Assembly: GCA_963734365.1 (NCBI GenBank)
Contig: CAVTGV010000008.1
Coordinates: 124,001-188,000 of the forward strand
Reading direction: 5' to 3'
Source: JACVRW01 sp963734365
GTDB lineage: Bacteria; Actinomycetota; Thermoleophilia; Solirubrobacterales; Thermoleophilaceae
DNA length: 64,000 nt
Part shown: one piece after another, positions 7,419 to 16,060 of the stretch
How the letters are laid out: each line of letters starts with the position of its first letter
Position numbering within the stretch: the first letter of the stretch is position 1
Notes under the pieces: generated by a model
Told to the model about the DNA's origin: nothing
The model's input: only the letters and a program-made list of their open reading frames with translations
The model's database searches: none
Program-made: the position numbers and the translations under genes

Positions 7419-8192
7419 TCAGCGCGCCAGCTCGAGCAACGCCGACTGCAGCTCCGGCGTCGCCGCTGCCGCCAGGCCGTGGGGGTCTCCGTCGAGGTCG
7501 GCCACCACTCCGCCGGCCTCCTCGACGATCAGGCGGCCCGCGGCCCAGTCCCAGGCGTTCAGGCCGCGCTCGTAGTAGGCGTCGACGCGCCCGGCGGCGA
7601 CGTAGCAGAGGTCGAGGGCGGCGGCCCCGGCGCGGCGTATGTCGCGCACCCGCGGCAGCAGCTCGAGCATGAGGCCGGCCTGGCGCGCGCGGCGCTCGGG
7701 CTCGTACGAGAAGCCGGTGGCCAGCATCGCCCTGCCGAGGTCGGTCTCAGCGCTTACCGACAGCGACGAGCCGTTGAGGCTCGCGCCCTGGCCGCGAGCC
7801 GCGCTGAAGCACTCGTCGCGCAGCGGGTCGAGCACCACGCCGACCGCCGCCTCGCCGGCGTCCTCGAGGGCCACGCTCACCGCCCACGCCGGAAAGCCGT
7901 AGAGGAAGTTCACGGTGCCGTCGAGCGGGTCCACGAGCCAGCGCCGGCCGCTCGCGGCGCTCACGTCGGAGCCCTCCTCGGCCAGCAGGCCGTCGTCGGG
8001 CCGCTCGGACTCGAGCAGCTCGCGCACCACCCGCTCCGCCTCGCGGTCGGCGTCGGACACCAGATCGGTGGCCGAGGACTTCGAGTCGAGTCCCTCGGGC
8101 GGCCGGCCGTAGTAGGAGAGGAGCACCTCGGCCGCCGCGCGCGCAGCGCGCTCCGCGAGCGCGAGGTCGGCCGGCTCGCCGGCCGGGCTCAC
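7419..8192 (-). CDS. Inositol monophosphatase family phosphatase
   Basis: A 257-residue protein with the FIG/IMPase metal-binding motifs: AEEGS (Glu72-Glu73), WLVDPLDGTVNF (Asp88, Asp91) and NAWDWAAG (Asp215). These residues coordinate the Mg2+ ions that drive hydrolysis of sugar or inositol phosphates, or of 3'-phosphoadenosine compounds. The GTG start at 8192 overlaps the stop of a 36-residue membrane protein gene (GTGA), making it the last gene of the oxidase operon on the minus strand. The link to respiration may be only transcriptional. Substrate is not determined. Confidence 0.9.
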   Translation of the reverse strand: MSPAGEPADLALAERAARAAAEVLLSYYGRPPEGLDSKSSATDLVSDADREAERVVRELLESERPDDGLLAEEGSDVSAASGRRWLVDPLDGTVNFLYGFPAWAVSVALEDAGEAAVGVVLDPLRDECFSAARGQGASLNGSSLSVSAETDLGRAMLATGFSYEPERRARQAGLMLELLPRVRDIRRAGAAALDLCYVAAGRVDAYYERGLNAWDWAAGRLIVEEAGGVVADLDGDPHGLAAAATPELQSALLELAR

Positions 8193-8299
8193 GAGAGGGC
8201 GCGCACCGCGAACACGATGCCCAGCACCACCCCGACCACGATGAGGACGTAGATCAGGAAGCGAAAGGCATCCTGCTCGGAGCGCAGCGGGTTGAGCAT
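8189..8299 (-). CDS. 36-residue single-pass membrane protein in the oxidase operon
   Basis: Translation from ATG at 8299 gives MLNPLRSEQDAFRFL, then a hydrophobic Val/Ile/Leu helix of about 20 residues, ending FAVRALS. It starts 10 bases after the coxC stop and its TGA overlaps the GTG of the IMPase-like gene, so it has operon context on both sides. The topology (short charged N-terminus, one helix) is like the tiny accessory subunits of haem-copper oxidases, for example the 34-residue subunit IIa of the Thermus ba3 enzyme. That comparison is by size, topology and location only. Confidence 0.65.
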   Translation of the reverse strand: MLNPLRSEQDAFRFLIYVLIVVGVVLGIVFAVRALS

Positions 8300-8309
8300 G
8301 CGCCGGCTC

Positions 8310-8930
8310 TCAGAGGATGTAGACCGTGCTGAACACCACGATCCACATCACGTCCACGAAGTGCCAGTAGATCCCCGGAACCTCGACGCCTCGATGCTCC
8401 TTCGACGAGAAGTGCCCGCGGAACGCCCTGATCGTCGCGAACGTCAGAAGCGTAAGGCCGACGAACACGTGCGCACCGTGGAGCCCGGTGAGCGAGTAGA
8501 AGATCGTGGTCTCGGCGTTCTCGGAGATCGCGAAGCCGATGTGGAAGTACTCGTTGATCTGGATCGTGAGGAAGGTCAGCCCGAGCAGCGCGGTGGTGAA
8601 CAGGCCCATCTTCATCGCGCGGTGGTTGTCGTTGCGCGCGCCCTCGAGGGCCCAGTGCATGGTGAAGCTCGAGGAGACCAGGATCGCCGTGTTCACGCCG
8701 GCCACCGCGACCGGGAGCTCGTTGCCGTCGAAGGGGAACCAGGGGGCGTCGTTCACGACCCGGATGAAGAAGTAGGCCGTGAAGAACGCTCCGAAGAGCA
8801 TGATCTCCGAGATGATGAAGAGCAGCATCCCGAGGAACTGGGCCTCGACCCGCGAGGACTGGTTCGCCGGCGGCGGCCCGTGATGATCGTCGTGGGCGAC
8901 CTGGCCTGCGGCCACTGACGCCGACTCCAT
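8310..8930 (-). CDS. ctaE: Cytochrome c oxidase subunit III
   Basis: A 206-residue membrane protein with five hydrophobic segments, the shorter bacterial form of subunit III. Recognisable pieces are FLGMLLFIISEIMLFGAFF, a segment near residue 95 with SSSFTMHWAL, the TGLHGAHVFVGL stretch, and the C-terminal YWHFVDVMWIVVF. Subunit III stabilises the catalytic core and influences proton uptake. The ATG at 8930 overlaps the stop of the stress-protein-like gene (TGATG). The N-terminal His-rich stretch (HDDHHG) precedes the first helix. It is the only subunit III in the window, so it belongs with the coxB/coxA pair upstream in the same operon. Confidence 0.93.
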   Translation of the reverse strand: MESASVAAGQVAHDDHHGPPPANQSSRVEAQFLGMLLFIISEIMLFGAFFTAYFFIRVVNDAPWFPFDGNELPVAVAGVNTAILVSSSFTMHWALEGARNDNHRAMKMGLFTTALLGLTFLTIQINEYFHIGFAISENAETTIFYSLTGLHGAHVFVGLTLLTFATIRAFRGHFSSKEHRGVEVPGIYWHFVDVMWIVVFSTVYIL

Positions 8931-9748
8931 CAGGCCTCCTCTCCGCTCACGACGTGCTCCACCGGCTTGCCCGTGGAGGCCTCCACACGACCGACCAGGT
9001 TGTTGCGCAGCCAGCCCGAGCGAGTCTCCGGGAAGGTCGAGATGACGATGTCGTCGGGCCCGTAGAACTGAAGGGCGTTCTGGATCGCGGTGTAGGGATC
9101 GGGGTGCACCACCTGGCCGACCGCCTCCAGGCCGGCGGACTCGAGCTCGCCGAGCATGTGGGCGAGGCGCTCGGCGGCTTCGTCCTCGTCGCCGGGCTCC
9201 TCGCCGGCCGACTGGGGCGCGATCACGATGAAGCGCCGCGGTTCGTCACCGGCCTTCGCCTTGAGCGTCTCGAGGAGCTCCTCGCCTTCCATCGTCTGGT
9301 TGGCCACCACGAGGGTGCGCTTGACGTCGTCGCGCTCGGTGTCGAGGTCCACCACCACGTGCTCCACCGGGCGGCGAGTGGCGCGGGCCAGCCGGTCGAC
9401 GAGGCCCTGGCGCAGCCAGCCCGAGCGGGTCTCGGGGTGGGTCGACACGATGATCTCGTCGTAGTCGTTCTCGCCCAGCGCGTCCATCACGGCGGAGTAG
9501 GGATCCGGGTCCATGACCTCGCCGGTGGCCTCGATGCCCTCCTCGCGAAGCAGCGCGATCGTCATCCGCAGCCGGTTCTCGGCGGCGTCGCGGATGGTGT
9601 CCTGGTAGACGACATAGCCGTGCTTGGGCTCGTTCTGGGGCGAGATCACGTGGACCTCGACCTCCTCGCCGCCCGCCCGGCGCTGTACCGCCTCGATGAG
9701 CGGCTTGCCCGCCACGGTCTCGTTGGCCACTACGAGGATCCGCTTCAT
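8930..9748 (-). CDS. Tandem universal-stress-protein-like protein within the oxidase operon
   Basis: A 272-residue soluble protein made of two homologous halves of about 135 residues. Each begins with a beta strand (RILVVANET; RTLVVANQT), contains a DPDPYSA or HPDPYTA turn, and ends with a shared motif, PETRSGWLR, leading to PVEHVV. The fold is probably of the universal stress protein (alpha/beta) type, but the classical ATP-binding GxxG(x9)G(S/T) loop is not visible. It overlaps coxA by 4 nt and coxC by 1 nt, so it is translated with the oxidase. A role in assembly or regulation of the enzyme is possible but not shown. Confidence 0.75.
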   Translation of the reverse strand: MKRILVVANETVAGKPLIEAVQRRAGGEEVEVHVISPQNEPKHGYVVYQDTIRDAAENRLRMTIALLREEGIEATGEVMDPDPYSAVMDALGENDYDEIIVSTHPETRSGWLRQGLVDRLARATRRPVEHVVVDLDTERDDVKRTLVVANQTMEGEELLETLKAKAGDEPRRFIVIAPQSAGEEPGDEDEAAERLAHMLGELESAGLEAVGQVVHPDPYTAIQNALQFYGPDDIVISTFPETRSGWLRNNLVGRVEASTGKPVEHVVSGEEA

Positions 9749-11662
9749 GGCTCAGTGGGCGGCGGCGCGCCGCCTCCTCCCGCGGGTGTGGGCACCGCGG
9801 CCGCCTCGTGCTCCTTGAACACCGCGTGAACCGCGCCGGGGACGCCGTACTCGTAGGGGCCGCCCACCACCGTGGGGATCTCGTCGAAGTTGAACACCGG
9901 CGGCGGCGACGACACCTGCCACTCGATCGAGTTGGCCCGCCACGGGTTGCCGGGCGCGAGCGGGCCGTGCCGCCAGGACGCGACCATGTTGTAGACGAAG
10001 ACCAGGAACGAGAGGCCGAAGATGAAGGCCGAGATGGAGATGATCGCGTTCCAGGTGGCGAACTGGTCGGCGTAGTCGGCCACGCGGCGAGGCATCCCGT
10101 CGATCCCGACGAAGTGCATGGGGCCGAAGGTGAGGTTGAAGAAGATGAACGAGAGCCAGAAGTGGATCCGGCCGAGCGTCTCGTCGTACATCCGCCCGGT
10201 CATCTTCGGGAACCAGTGGTAGAGCCCGGCGAAGATCGTGAACACCGAGCCGCCGAACAGCACGTAGTGGATGTGGGCGACGATGAAGTAGGTGTCCGAC
10301 ACGTGGATGTCGAACGGCACCACCGCGAGCATGATCCCGCTGATGCCGCCGAGCGTGAACATGGTGATGAAGCCCAGCGCGAACAGCAGCGGTGTTCGCA
10401 GGTGGATCACGCCTCGCCACAGCGTGGCCAGCCAGGAGAAGATCTTGATGCCCGTGGGAACGGCGATGAGCATCGTGGTGATCATCATCGGTATCCGCAG
10501 CCAGCCCTGCATGCCGGACACGAACATGTGGTGGGCCCACACGGTGAACCCGAGGATCACGATCGCCACCAGCGAGAAGGCCATCATCCGGTAGCCGAAC
10601 ACGGGCTTGCGCGCGTGGGTGGAGATGACCTCGCTGATGATCCCGAAGCCCGGCAGCATCATGATGTAGACCGCCGGGTGCGAGTAGAACCAGAAGACGT
10701 GCTGGTACATCAGCACGTCCCCGTTCAGCGCAGGATCGAAGAAGTGCGTGCCCAGCGTGCGGTCGAGCAGGACGAAGAACTGCGAGCCGGCGATGAACGG
10801 CGTGGCGATCACCACCAGCAGCGAGGTGGTGAAGTTCGCCCACACCAGCAGCGGCATGCGCCAGAAGGTCATGCCGGGCGCACGCATCGTGATGATCGTG
10901 ACCAGGAAGTTGAGCGCGGTGGCGATCGACGAGGCGCCGGCGAACTGCACGCCCAGCGTGAAGAACTGCTGGCCCATGGGCGACTCGGTCGACAGCGGGG
11001 CGTAGGCCGTCCAGCCGGTGGCGAAGGCGCCGCCCTCGGCGAAGTAGGAGCAGATCATCATCGTGCCGGCCACCGGCAGCATCCAGTAGGACAGGGCATT
11101 GAGGCGCGGGAAGGCCATGTCCGGCGCCCCGATCATCAGCGGGATCACGTAGTTCGCGATGCCGGCGAAGACCGGGATGATGAACAGGAAGATCATCAGC
11201 GAGGCGTGGACCGAGAACAGGCCGTTGTAGGTGTTCGAGTCCACGAACTGCGTGCCAGGCTGGGCCAGCTCCGCGCGGATGAGCATGGCCATCAGCCCGC
11301 CCGCCACGAAGAAGAACATCGTGGTGCAGATGTACTGGATGCCGATGACCTTGTGGTCGGTGTTAACGCGGAAGTAGTCCTTCCACGAGTAGGCGCCGTG
11401 ACTGGAGTGGTCCTCGGGGACGGTGGGCGCGCCCGAGGCCCAGCGGAACCAGTAGTCGAAGCAGCCGATGCCGACCAGGAAGCCGAGCGGCGCTCCGACC
11501 AGGGCGCCGACCGTGATGATCGCGTCCGAATCGAAGATCGGCTCGTACCCGTACAGCGAACGGGCGAGCACCACGATGCCCGTGCCGAAGCCGAATCCCA
11601 GGAGGACGCCCAGTACGGCGCGGTACCAGCCCGGTGCGATGAGCCTGTCGAGTCAACGTCAT
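9745..11662 (-). CDS. ctaD: Cytochrome c oxidase subunit I, A2-type (apparent frameshift at N-terminus)
   Basis: Catalytic subunit with the haem a/a3 and CuB ligands: His in LFSVHASLMIF, YSHPAVY in helix VI, HH in VWAHHMF, and the late haem ligands in VAHIHYVLFGG. The YSHP form in place of GHPEVY marks the A2 subfamily, which lacks the helix-VI Glu of the D channel. An in-frame GTG at 11572-11574 gives 609 residues. The frame continues upstream as plausible protein (LDRLIAPGWYRAVLGVLLG), and an ATG at 11662 overlaps the coxB stop (ATGA). One extra base near 11650 separates that ATG from the main frame. The full-length reading is 638 residues. Confidence 0.9.
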
Positions 11663-12770
11663 TGCTGCGCCTCCAGAAGGTACTTCACGAGTGCGTCGAG
11701 CTCGGATGCCGACAGCTTGGAGGCGAAGTCCTGCGGCATGATCCCGTCGGCGTAGCCCTTGACCACCACGGCGCCCGGCTTGGTGATCGACTGCTTGATG
11801 TAGGCGGCGTCCGCCTTCGAGATGTTGTCGAGATCGGGGCCCACGTTCCCGCTGGCGTCGGCCGCCTCGAGCGTGTGGCAGGAGCCGCAGCCGTTGGCGT
11901 TGAACACCTGCTCGCCTTCGGCGGCGCGGTCTGGCCGCCCCCGCCGCCCCCTCCGCCGCCGGCCGAGCCGCCTCCGGAGGCGCCGCCTCCGTCGGCCTGC
12001 TGACCGCGCTTGGCGATCCAGGCCTCGTAACGGGCCTTCGGCACCACGCGCACAAAGGCGCGCATGGTGGAATGGCCGATGCCGCATAGCTCGGTGCAGA
12101 CCACCTCCCAGTCCCCGACGCGGTCGGGCGTGACCCGGACCTTGGTGGTAAGGCCGGGCACGGCGTCGGACTTGAGGCGGAACTGCGGCACCCAGAAGGA
12201 ATGGATCACGTCCTCGGTGTTGATGCGGAAGTCGACCGGGCGGTCGACAGGTAGTACGAGCTGGTTGGCGGTGACCTTCTCCTTCGGGTACTCGAAGCTC
12301 CAGGCGAACTGCCGGCCCGTGACCTTCACCACCAGCTCGTTCGACTGCTTGGCCTCGATGTCATCCAGGATGATCCAGCCGTAGGTGGCGAGCGCGGTGA
12401 CCATGATGAATGGCACGGTGACCCAGATGATCTCGAGGCGGGTGTTGCCGTGGATCGGCGGGCCGTCGCCCATGTCTCCCGGCTTGGCCCGGAAGCGGAC
12501 GACCGAGTAGATGGCGATCGTCATCACGAGCACGAACACCGGCACCGAGCAGATCAACAGCACGTCGTAGAGCGTGTCGATGTCGCTGGCGGCCTCCGAG
12601 CCGGGCGTGGGGAACCAGTCGATGAGCAGGCTGATCCCGATGCCGATCAGCGAGGCGATCACGCCGATGCCGATCATCCGCCCCACCGGATGCTTCTCTC
12701 CCCTGATGCGCGGGTCGCCCTCGGGCGGCCCCTTGGCCGTGTCCTGCGCGATCGGCTCCCTCTCGCTCAC
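11659..12770 (-). CDS. ctaC: Cytochrome c oxidase subunit II fused to a cytochrome c domain (caa3 type), frameshifted
   Basis: The N-terminal frame encodes subunit II: two membrane helices (about residues 35-55 and 78-98), the conserved IHGNTRLEIIWVTVP, and the CuA site CTELCGIGHSTM. A Gly-rich linker follows. The frame then shifts by one base near 11920-11935 into a cytochrome c domain with CGSCHTLEA and MPQDF, ending at 11659. Caa3 oxidases have this fused arrangement, so the two frames are surely one gene with a missing base. Start chosen: GTG 12770 (VSEREPIAQD); a GTG at 12803 is possible. It is first in the operon and overlaps coxA (ATGA). Confidence 0.88.
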
Positions 12771-12826
12771 GGCGCGCGAGTCTATTGCCTGGACCCGATG
12801 CACGCGACGCAGGCGCGCGCCATCTA

Positions 12827-14029
12827 TCAGGGGCTCTGCGCCCCTCCTCGCCGGCCCCAGCGGGCGATCAGACGGCGGTACTCGGCGAAGGCGGGCTTGC
12901 GGGTGTAGTCGTCACGCAGCAGGCCGGAATGCGACTGCCAGCCGGGAGCCGCGGAGTTGTTGTCGCGCAGGTTGAACCAGCGCAGGTCGGTGAGCCCGTA
13001 GGCGCCCCGGTAGGCGTTGGCCGTGCGCACCAGCTCGGCGAGCAGGCGCCGTTGCCCGTCCTCGCTGCGGCCCACGGGCGGACCGCCCGTGTACACGCCC
13101 ATCTCCTCGATCCGCAGCGGGGTGCGGCGGCCGAAGCCGGCGAGCGGCATGAAGCACTCGCGTGTCTGGGCGAGCCCCTCGAGCAGGGCGTCGCCGGCAT
13201 CCACCAGCGGAGCGGGCAGCAGCAGGCCGGGTGCGTAGGTCCCGGGGTAGATGTCGAGCCCGACCCAGTCGGTGTGCCGGCGCAGGCGCCGTCCGCCCAG
13301 GTGGCCCACGCGGCGCCAGAAGGCGGCGTCGCCCGGACCGGCCAGACGCCAGACGTAGTTGAAGCCGATCTGCTGCTGGTCGTAGCCGAGCCGCCGCGAG
13401 GTCCGCTTGGCCTCGATCACGCCCTGGACCAGAGCCTCGGGAGCGCGCCGGTACGCACCGTCGGACGTGTTGGGCGAGAAGGTCAGGTTCACCTCGTTGG
13501 TGATCTGGAGGCCGGTGACCAGCCGGTTGGGGCCGAAGGCGCGCACCACGCGGCGCACGAAGGCGAGCCAGCGGGCAAGGTTGCCGTCGTCGGCGGGGCG
13601 CGGGTGGTAGCGCACCTGCAGCTCGACCTCGATCCCGTGCGTCGTGAAGCGGCGGGCGAGCCGCTTGAAGCGGGCGATGCCGGCCACGCCGTCGGACATG
13701 AACAGCCGGTTGAGGCGTACCGCGAACCGCGTGCGGGGCTGCCCGCGGAGCGCGAGAACCGCTGCGTCGCGGCGATCGGCGTCCTCTTGCACCAGCGGCA
13801 CGCTCTGGCCGGCTCCCGCGTCCCCGGCGGGCCGCGGGCCGATTCCAAAGCGCAGGCGCGGGCCGCCGCGCGGCGCCTCGTCGGCGTAGCTCTCGGAGCA
13901 GTCGCGATCGGGGAGCGCCGGCGCGGGTGTCCGCGACGGTGGTAGGGCGCCGCCGGCGTCGAGCGGCACCGCCGCGGCGGGGCCGGCCATCACGAGGAAT
14001 GCCACGAACGCGGTGCAGACGACCCTCAC
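12827..14029 (-). CDS. Secreted glycoside hydrolase-like (TIM-barrel) protein
   Basis: A 400-residue protein with a signal peptide (MRVVCTAFVAFLVMAGPAAA). The body has the alternating strand/helix pattern of a TIM barrel. GLQITNEVNL carries the Asn-Glu pair (Glu179) typical of the acid/base residue in clan-A glycosidases. RIEEMGVYT (Glu308/Glu309) is a candidate for the nucleophile strand. A late DLRWFNLRDN segment resembles the last barrel strands of such enzymes. The substrate may be a polysaccharide or cell wall glycan outside the cell. No exact GH family can be named from sequence alone. It is a single gene, convergent with nothing and behind the oxidase operon. Confidence 0.65.
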   Translation of the reverse strand: MRVVCTAFVAFLVMAGPAAAVPLDAGGALPPSRTPAPALPDRDCSESYADEAPRGGPRLRFGIGPRPAGDAGAGQSVPLVQEDADRRDAAVLALRGQPRTRFAVRLNRLFMSDGVAGIARFKRLARRFTTHGIEVELQVRYHPRPADDGNLARWLAFVRRVVRAFGPNRLVTGLQITNEVNLTFSPNTSDGAYRRAPEALVQGVIEAKRTSRRLGYDQQQIGFNYVWRLAGPGDAAFWRRVGHLGGRRLRRHTDWVGLDIYPGTYAPGLLLPAPLVDAGDALLEGLAQTRECFMPLAGFGRRTPLRIEEMGVYTGGPPVGRSEDGQRRLLAELVRTANAYRGAYGLTDLRWFNLRDNNSAAPGWQSHSGLLRDDYTRKPAFAEYRRLIARWGRRGGAQSP

Positions 14030-14054
14030 GGACGGGATTTCTAGCGGGCGCGGC

Positions 14055-14444
14055 TCAGGCGGCGAGGCTGCCGGCGGCGTGCCGGAGTGGGGTGGCGCTG
14101 CCGTTGGCCCCGCGGAACGACGAGGGCGGAGCCCCGTGGCTGCGGCGGAAGGCCTTGGCGAACTGCGCGGCCTGGCGGTAGCCCACGGCCGCGGCGACCT
14201 CCTGTACCGAGAGCGAGCCCTCGCGGAGCAGCTCCGCGGCCCGCGACATCCGCACCCGCTGCAGCTCGCGCCGGAAGCTCGTGTTCCCGGCCTCCGAGAA
14301 CGAGCGCTGCAGCTGGCGCCGCGAGGTGGCGATCTCGTGCGCCACGAGCGACAGCGACAGCTCCTCGTTGGCGAATTGCTCCTCGATCACGTGGAGGGCG
14401 TCCCGGTAGAGCTCAGAGCGGCGATACATCGTGGACTGGCGCAT
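14055..14444 (-). CDS. AraC-family HTH protein (DNA-binding domain only)
   Basis: A 129-residue protein consisting of the AraC/XylS double helix-turn-helix. The first HTH lies around LSLSLVAHEIATSRRQLQRSF and the second around SVQEVAAAVGYRQAAQFAKAFRR, followed by the usual HGAPPSSFR end. There is no N-terminal sensor domain, so it resembles the compact SoxS/MarA layout, with activity set by expression level or an unknown cofactor. It is divergent from the CBS-domain gene with an 88-base gap that should hold both promoters. Confidence 0.9.
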   Translation of the reverse strand: MRQSTMYRRSELYRDALHVIEEQFANEELSLSLVAHEIATSRRQLQRSFSEAGNTSFRRELQRVRMSRAAELLREGSLSVQEVAAAVGYRQAAQFAKAFRRSHGAPPSSFRGANGSATPLRHAAGSLAA

Positions 14445-14532
14445 TTCACAACGTCATACGACTGGGCACGGCCACTGGATCATGGGGTACATTGGTTTAT
14501 GCCGATCGTCACTAGCACCTGAAGGGAGCCGC

Positions 14533-14952
14533 ATGCAGGTCAGGGCAGGGATGAGCGACGTCGTACTTACCGTCAACCCCGGTCACACGCTGCGAGACGC
14601 CGCCGTGGCAATGGCGGAGCGCAATGTGGGCGCCGCGGTGGTAATCGATCCCGAGCAGCCGGGACCGGGCATCATCACCGAGCGCGACATCCTGCAGTCC
14701 GTCGGCAAGGGCCAGGACCCGGACGAGGAGCGGGTGGCGGAGCACCTGTCCCCGCAGCTCACCTTCGCGGCACCGGACTGGTCACTGGAGCGCGCGGCCG
14801 AGGCCATGGTCCGCGGTGGCTTCCGGCATCTCGTGGTGATCGACGGAGGGCGCATGACCGGGATCCTGTCGATGCGAGACATCGTGCGCTGCTGGGTCTC
14901 AGACGGCGCCACCAGCGAGCTGCCGTCGGACATCGAGACCGCGCAGCGCTGA
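14533..14952 (+). CDS. Tandem CBS-domain protein
   Basis: A 139-residue protein made of a pair of CBS motifs: the first around VNPGHTLRDAAVAMAERNVGAAVVID with GIITERDIL, the second around WSLERAAEAMVRGGFRHLVVID with GILSMRDIV. CBS pairs bind adenosine nucleotides and act as energy sensors, usually regulating another protein. The ATG at 14533 follows GAAGGGAG, a good ribosome binding site; the frame is open upstream without support. It converges with the winged-helix gene with one base between stops. Confidence 0.9.
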   Translation: MQVRAGMSDVVLTVNPGHTLRDAAVAMAERNVGAAVVIDPEQPGPGIITERDILQSVGKGQDPDEERVAEHLSPQLTFAAPDWSLERAAEAMVRGGFRHLVVIDGGRMTGILSMRDIVRCWVSDGATSELPSDIETAQR

Positions 14953-14953
14953 C

Positions 14954-16045
14954 TCACTCGATTGCCAGCACCGCCTCGCCGGCACCACGCACGGCGGCCA
15001 CGCGCTGAGCCTCCTCTTCGAGGTCCGAGCGCGCGATCCGCGCGAGCTTCTCGACGCTCAGCTCGAGCTGCTTTCCCTTCGCCTTGGCCCGCCAGAGCCC
15101 GGTGAGCCGTCCGTCGCGCAGCACCACTCCGGGACTGGCGACCGGGCGAAACAGCCGCTTGCGCAGTCCCGCATCGGGGGCCAGGAGGGGCCGGTTGGGC
15201 TGTTGTAGGTAGGGGTCTCCAGCCGGGATGAGCCGGATCCCCCGGGCCTGCGGCGGGGACTCGAGCCGGGAGCGGTCGCTGCGCAGCGCCCACGCCGTTC
15301 GCTTCCCCACGGGGACCTCCGCGAGGTCGCCCTCGACACGGGCCCAGAGACGTTCGGCGTGGGCCTTCGCGACACCGGCCCAGTCGGCGAACTCACCGAC
15401 CGTGGACGGGCCGTAGAAGTGAAGGAAGCGCTTGACCGCTTCGGCGGCGGCGGGCGCACGGCCCGGCTTGCCGAGCAGGTAGCGGCGCTCGGAGTCGAGC
15501 CTGGCGCCGGCCTGGATGGTCCCGTAGCGCCACAGCATCGGGGCCACGTGATGGCTCTTGCAGCCGCGGCACCAGGGCATCAGATCCTCGTTCACGCACC
15601 GGCGGAGCTCCTCGTGGAGCTCGTTCTTGGACAGCGCCCGTCCGCCGCTCAGCGCGTCCTTGGTCGCCTCTCCCACCTCTGCGAGGGCCTCGGTGGGCGC
15701 AAAGCCCTTCTCGGCCGCGAGACGCTGGACCTGTCGGCCGAGCTGTGCTCCGAGCTCGTCGTCGTCGCGGGAGACGAGCGCGCGGCCGTACAGCGCGAAG
15801 TCCCGCGGGGCCAGCGCATGGATGGCGCCGCGCACGACGTGGGCGACCACGAGCTGGCCGCCGTCGGCCGCTTTGTCGTACGCCGCTCGGGTCAGGCTCC
15901 GACGCCGTGCCGACAGCGCGAGGAGCGCGGCGTCTCGGGCAAAGTCGGAGCTCGGGCAGGCGGCCGCGGCGGGGAGGCTGCCGGCGTCGCGGCCCCCGAG
16001 GCCGGCGCGGGCGAGCCGGAAGAGCAGGATCTGGTCGGCGTCCAT
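14954..16045 (-). CDS. Winged-helix DNA-binding domain protein (AlkZ/YcaQ-like, HTH_42)
   Basis: A 363-residue protein of the DUF1006/HTH_42 type. The N-terminal part has ARRAxL-like helices and the LMPWCRGCKSHHV segment. The C-terminal half shows GPSTVGEFADWAG (winged helix), the DPYLQQPNRPLL region and the terminal VVLRDGRLTGLWRAKAKGK strand pair typical of the family. Relatives include AlkZ/YcaQ DNA glycosylases that unhook interstrand crosslinks. Whether this one is a glycosylase is uncertain because the catalytic QxQ/QxD motif is not clearly recognisable. A cluster of Cys/His at WCRGCKSHH may bind metal. Confidence 0.8.
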   Translation of the reverse strand: MDADQILLFRLARAGLGGRDAGSLPAAAACPSSDFARDAALLALSARRRSLTRAAYDKAADGGQLVVAHVVRGAIHALAPRDFALYGRALVSRDDDELGAQLGRQVQRLAAEKGFAPTEALAEVGEATKDALSGGRALSKNELHEELRRCVNEDLMPWCRGCKSHHVAPMLWRYGTIQAGARLDSERRYLLGKPGRAPAAAEAVKRFLHFYGPSTVGEFADWAGVAKAHAERLWARVEGDLAEVPVGKRTAWALRSDRSRLESPPQARGIRLIPAGDPYLQQPNRPLLAPDAGLRKRLFRPVASPGVVLRDGRLTGLWRAKAKGKQLELSVEKLARIARSDLEEEAQRVAAVRGAGEAVLAIE

Positions 16046-16060
16046 CGCGCGGATTATGCG

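Noticed and set aside
9808..12003. 731-codon plus-strand ORF opposite the oxidase genes
   Set aside because: It is an antisense shadow rich in Arg, His, Asp and Glu; the minus strand clearly encodes oxidase subunits.
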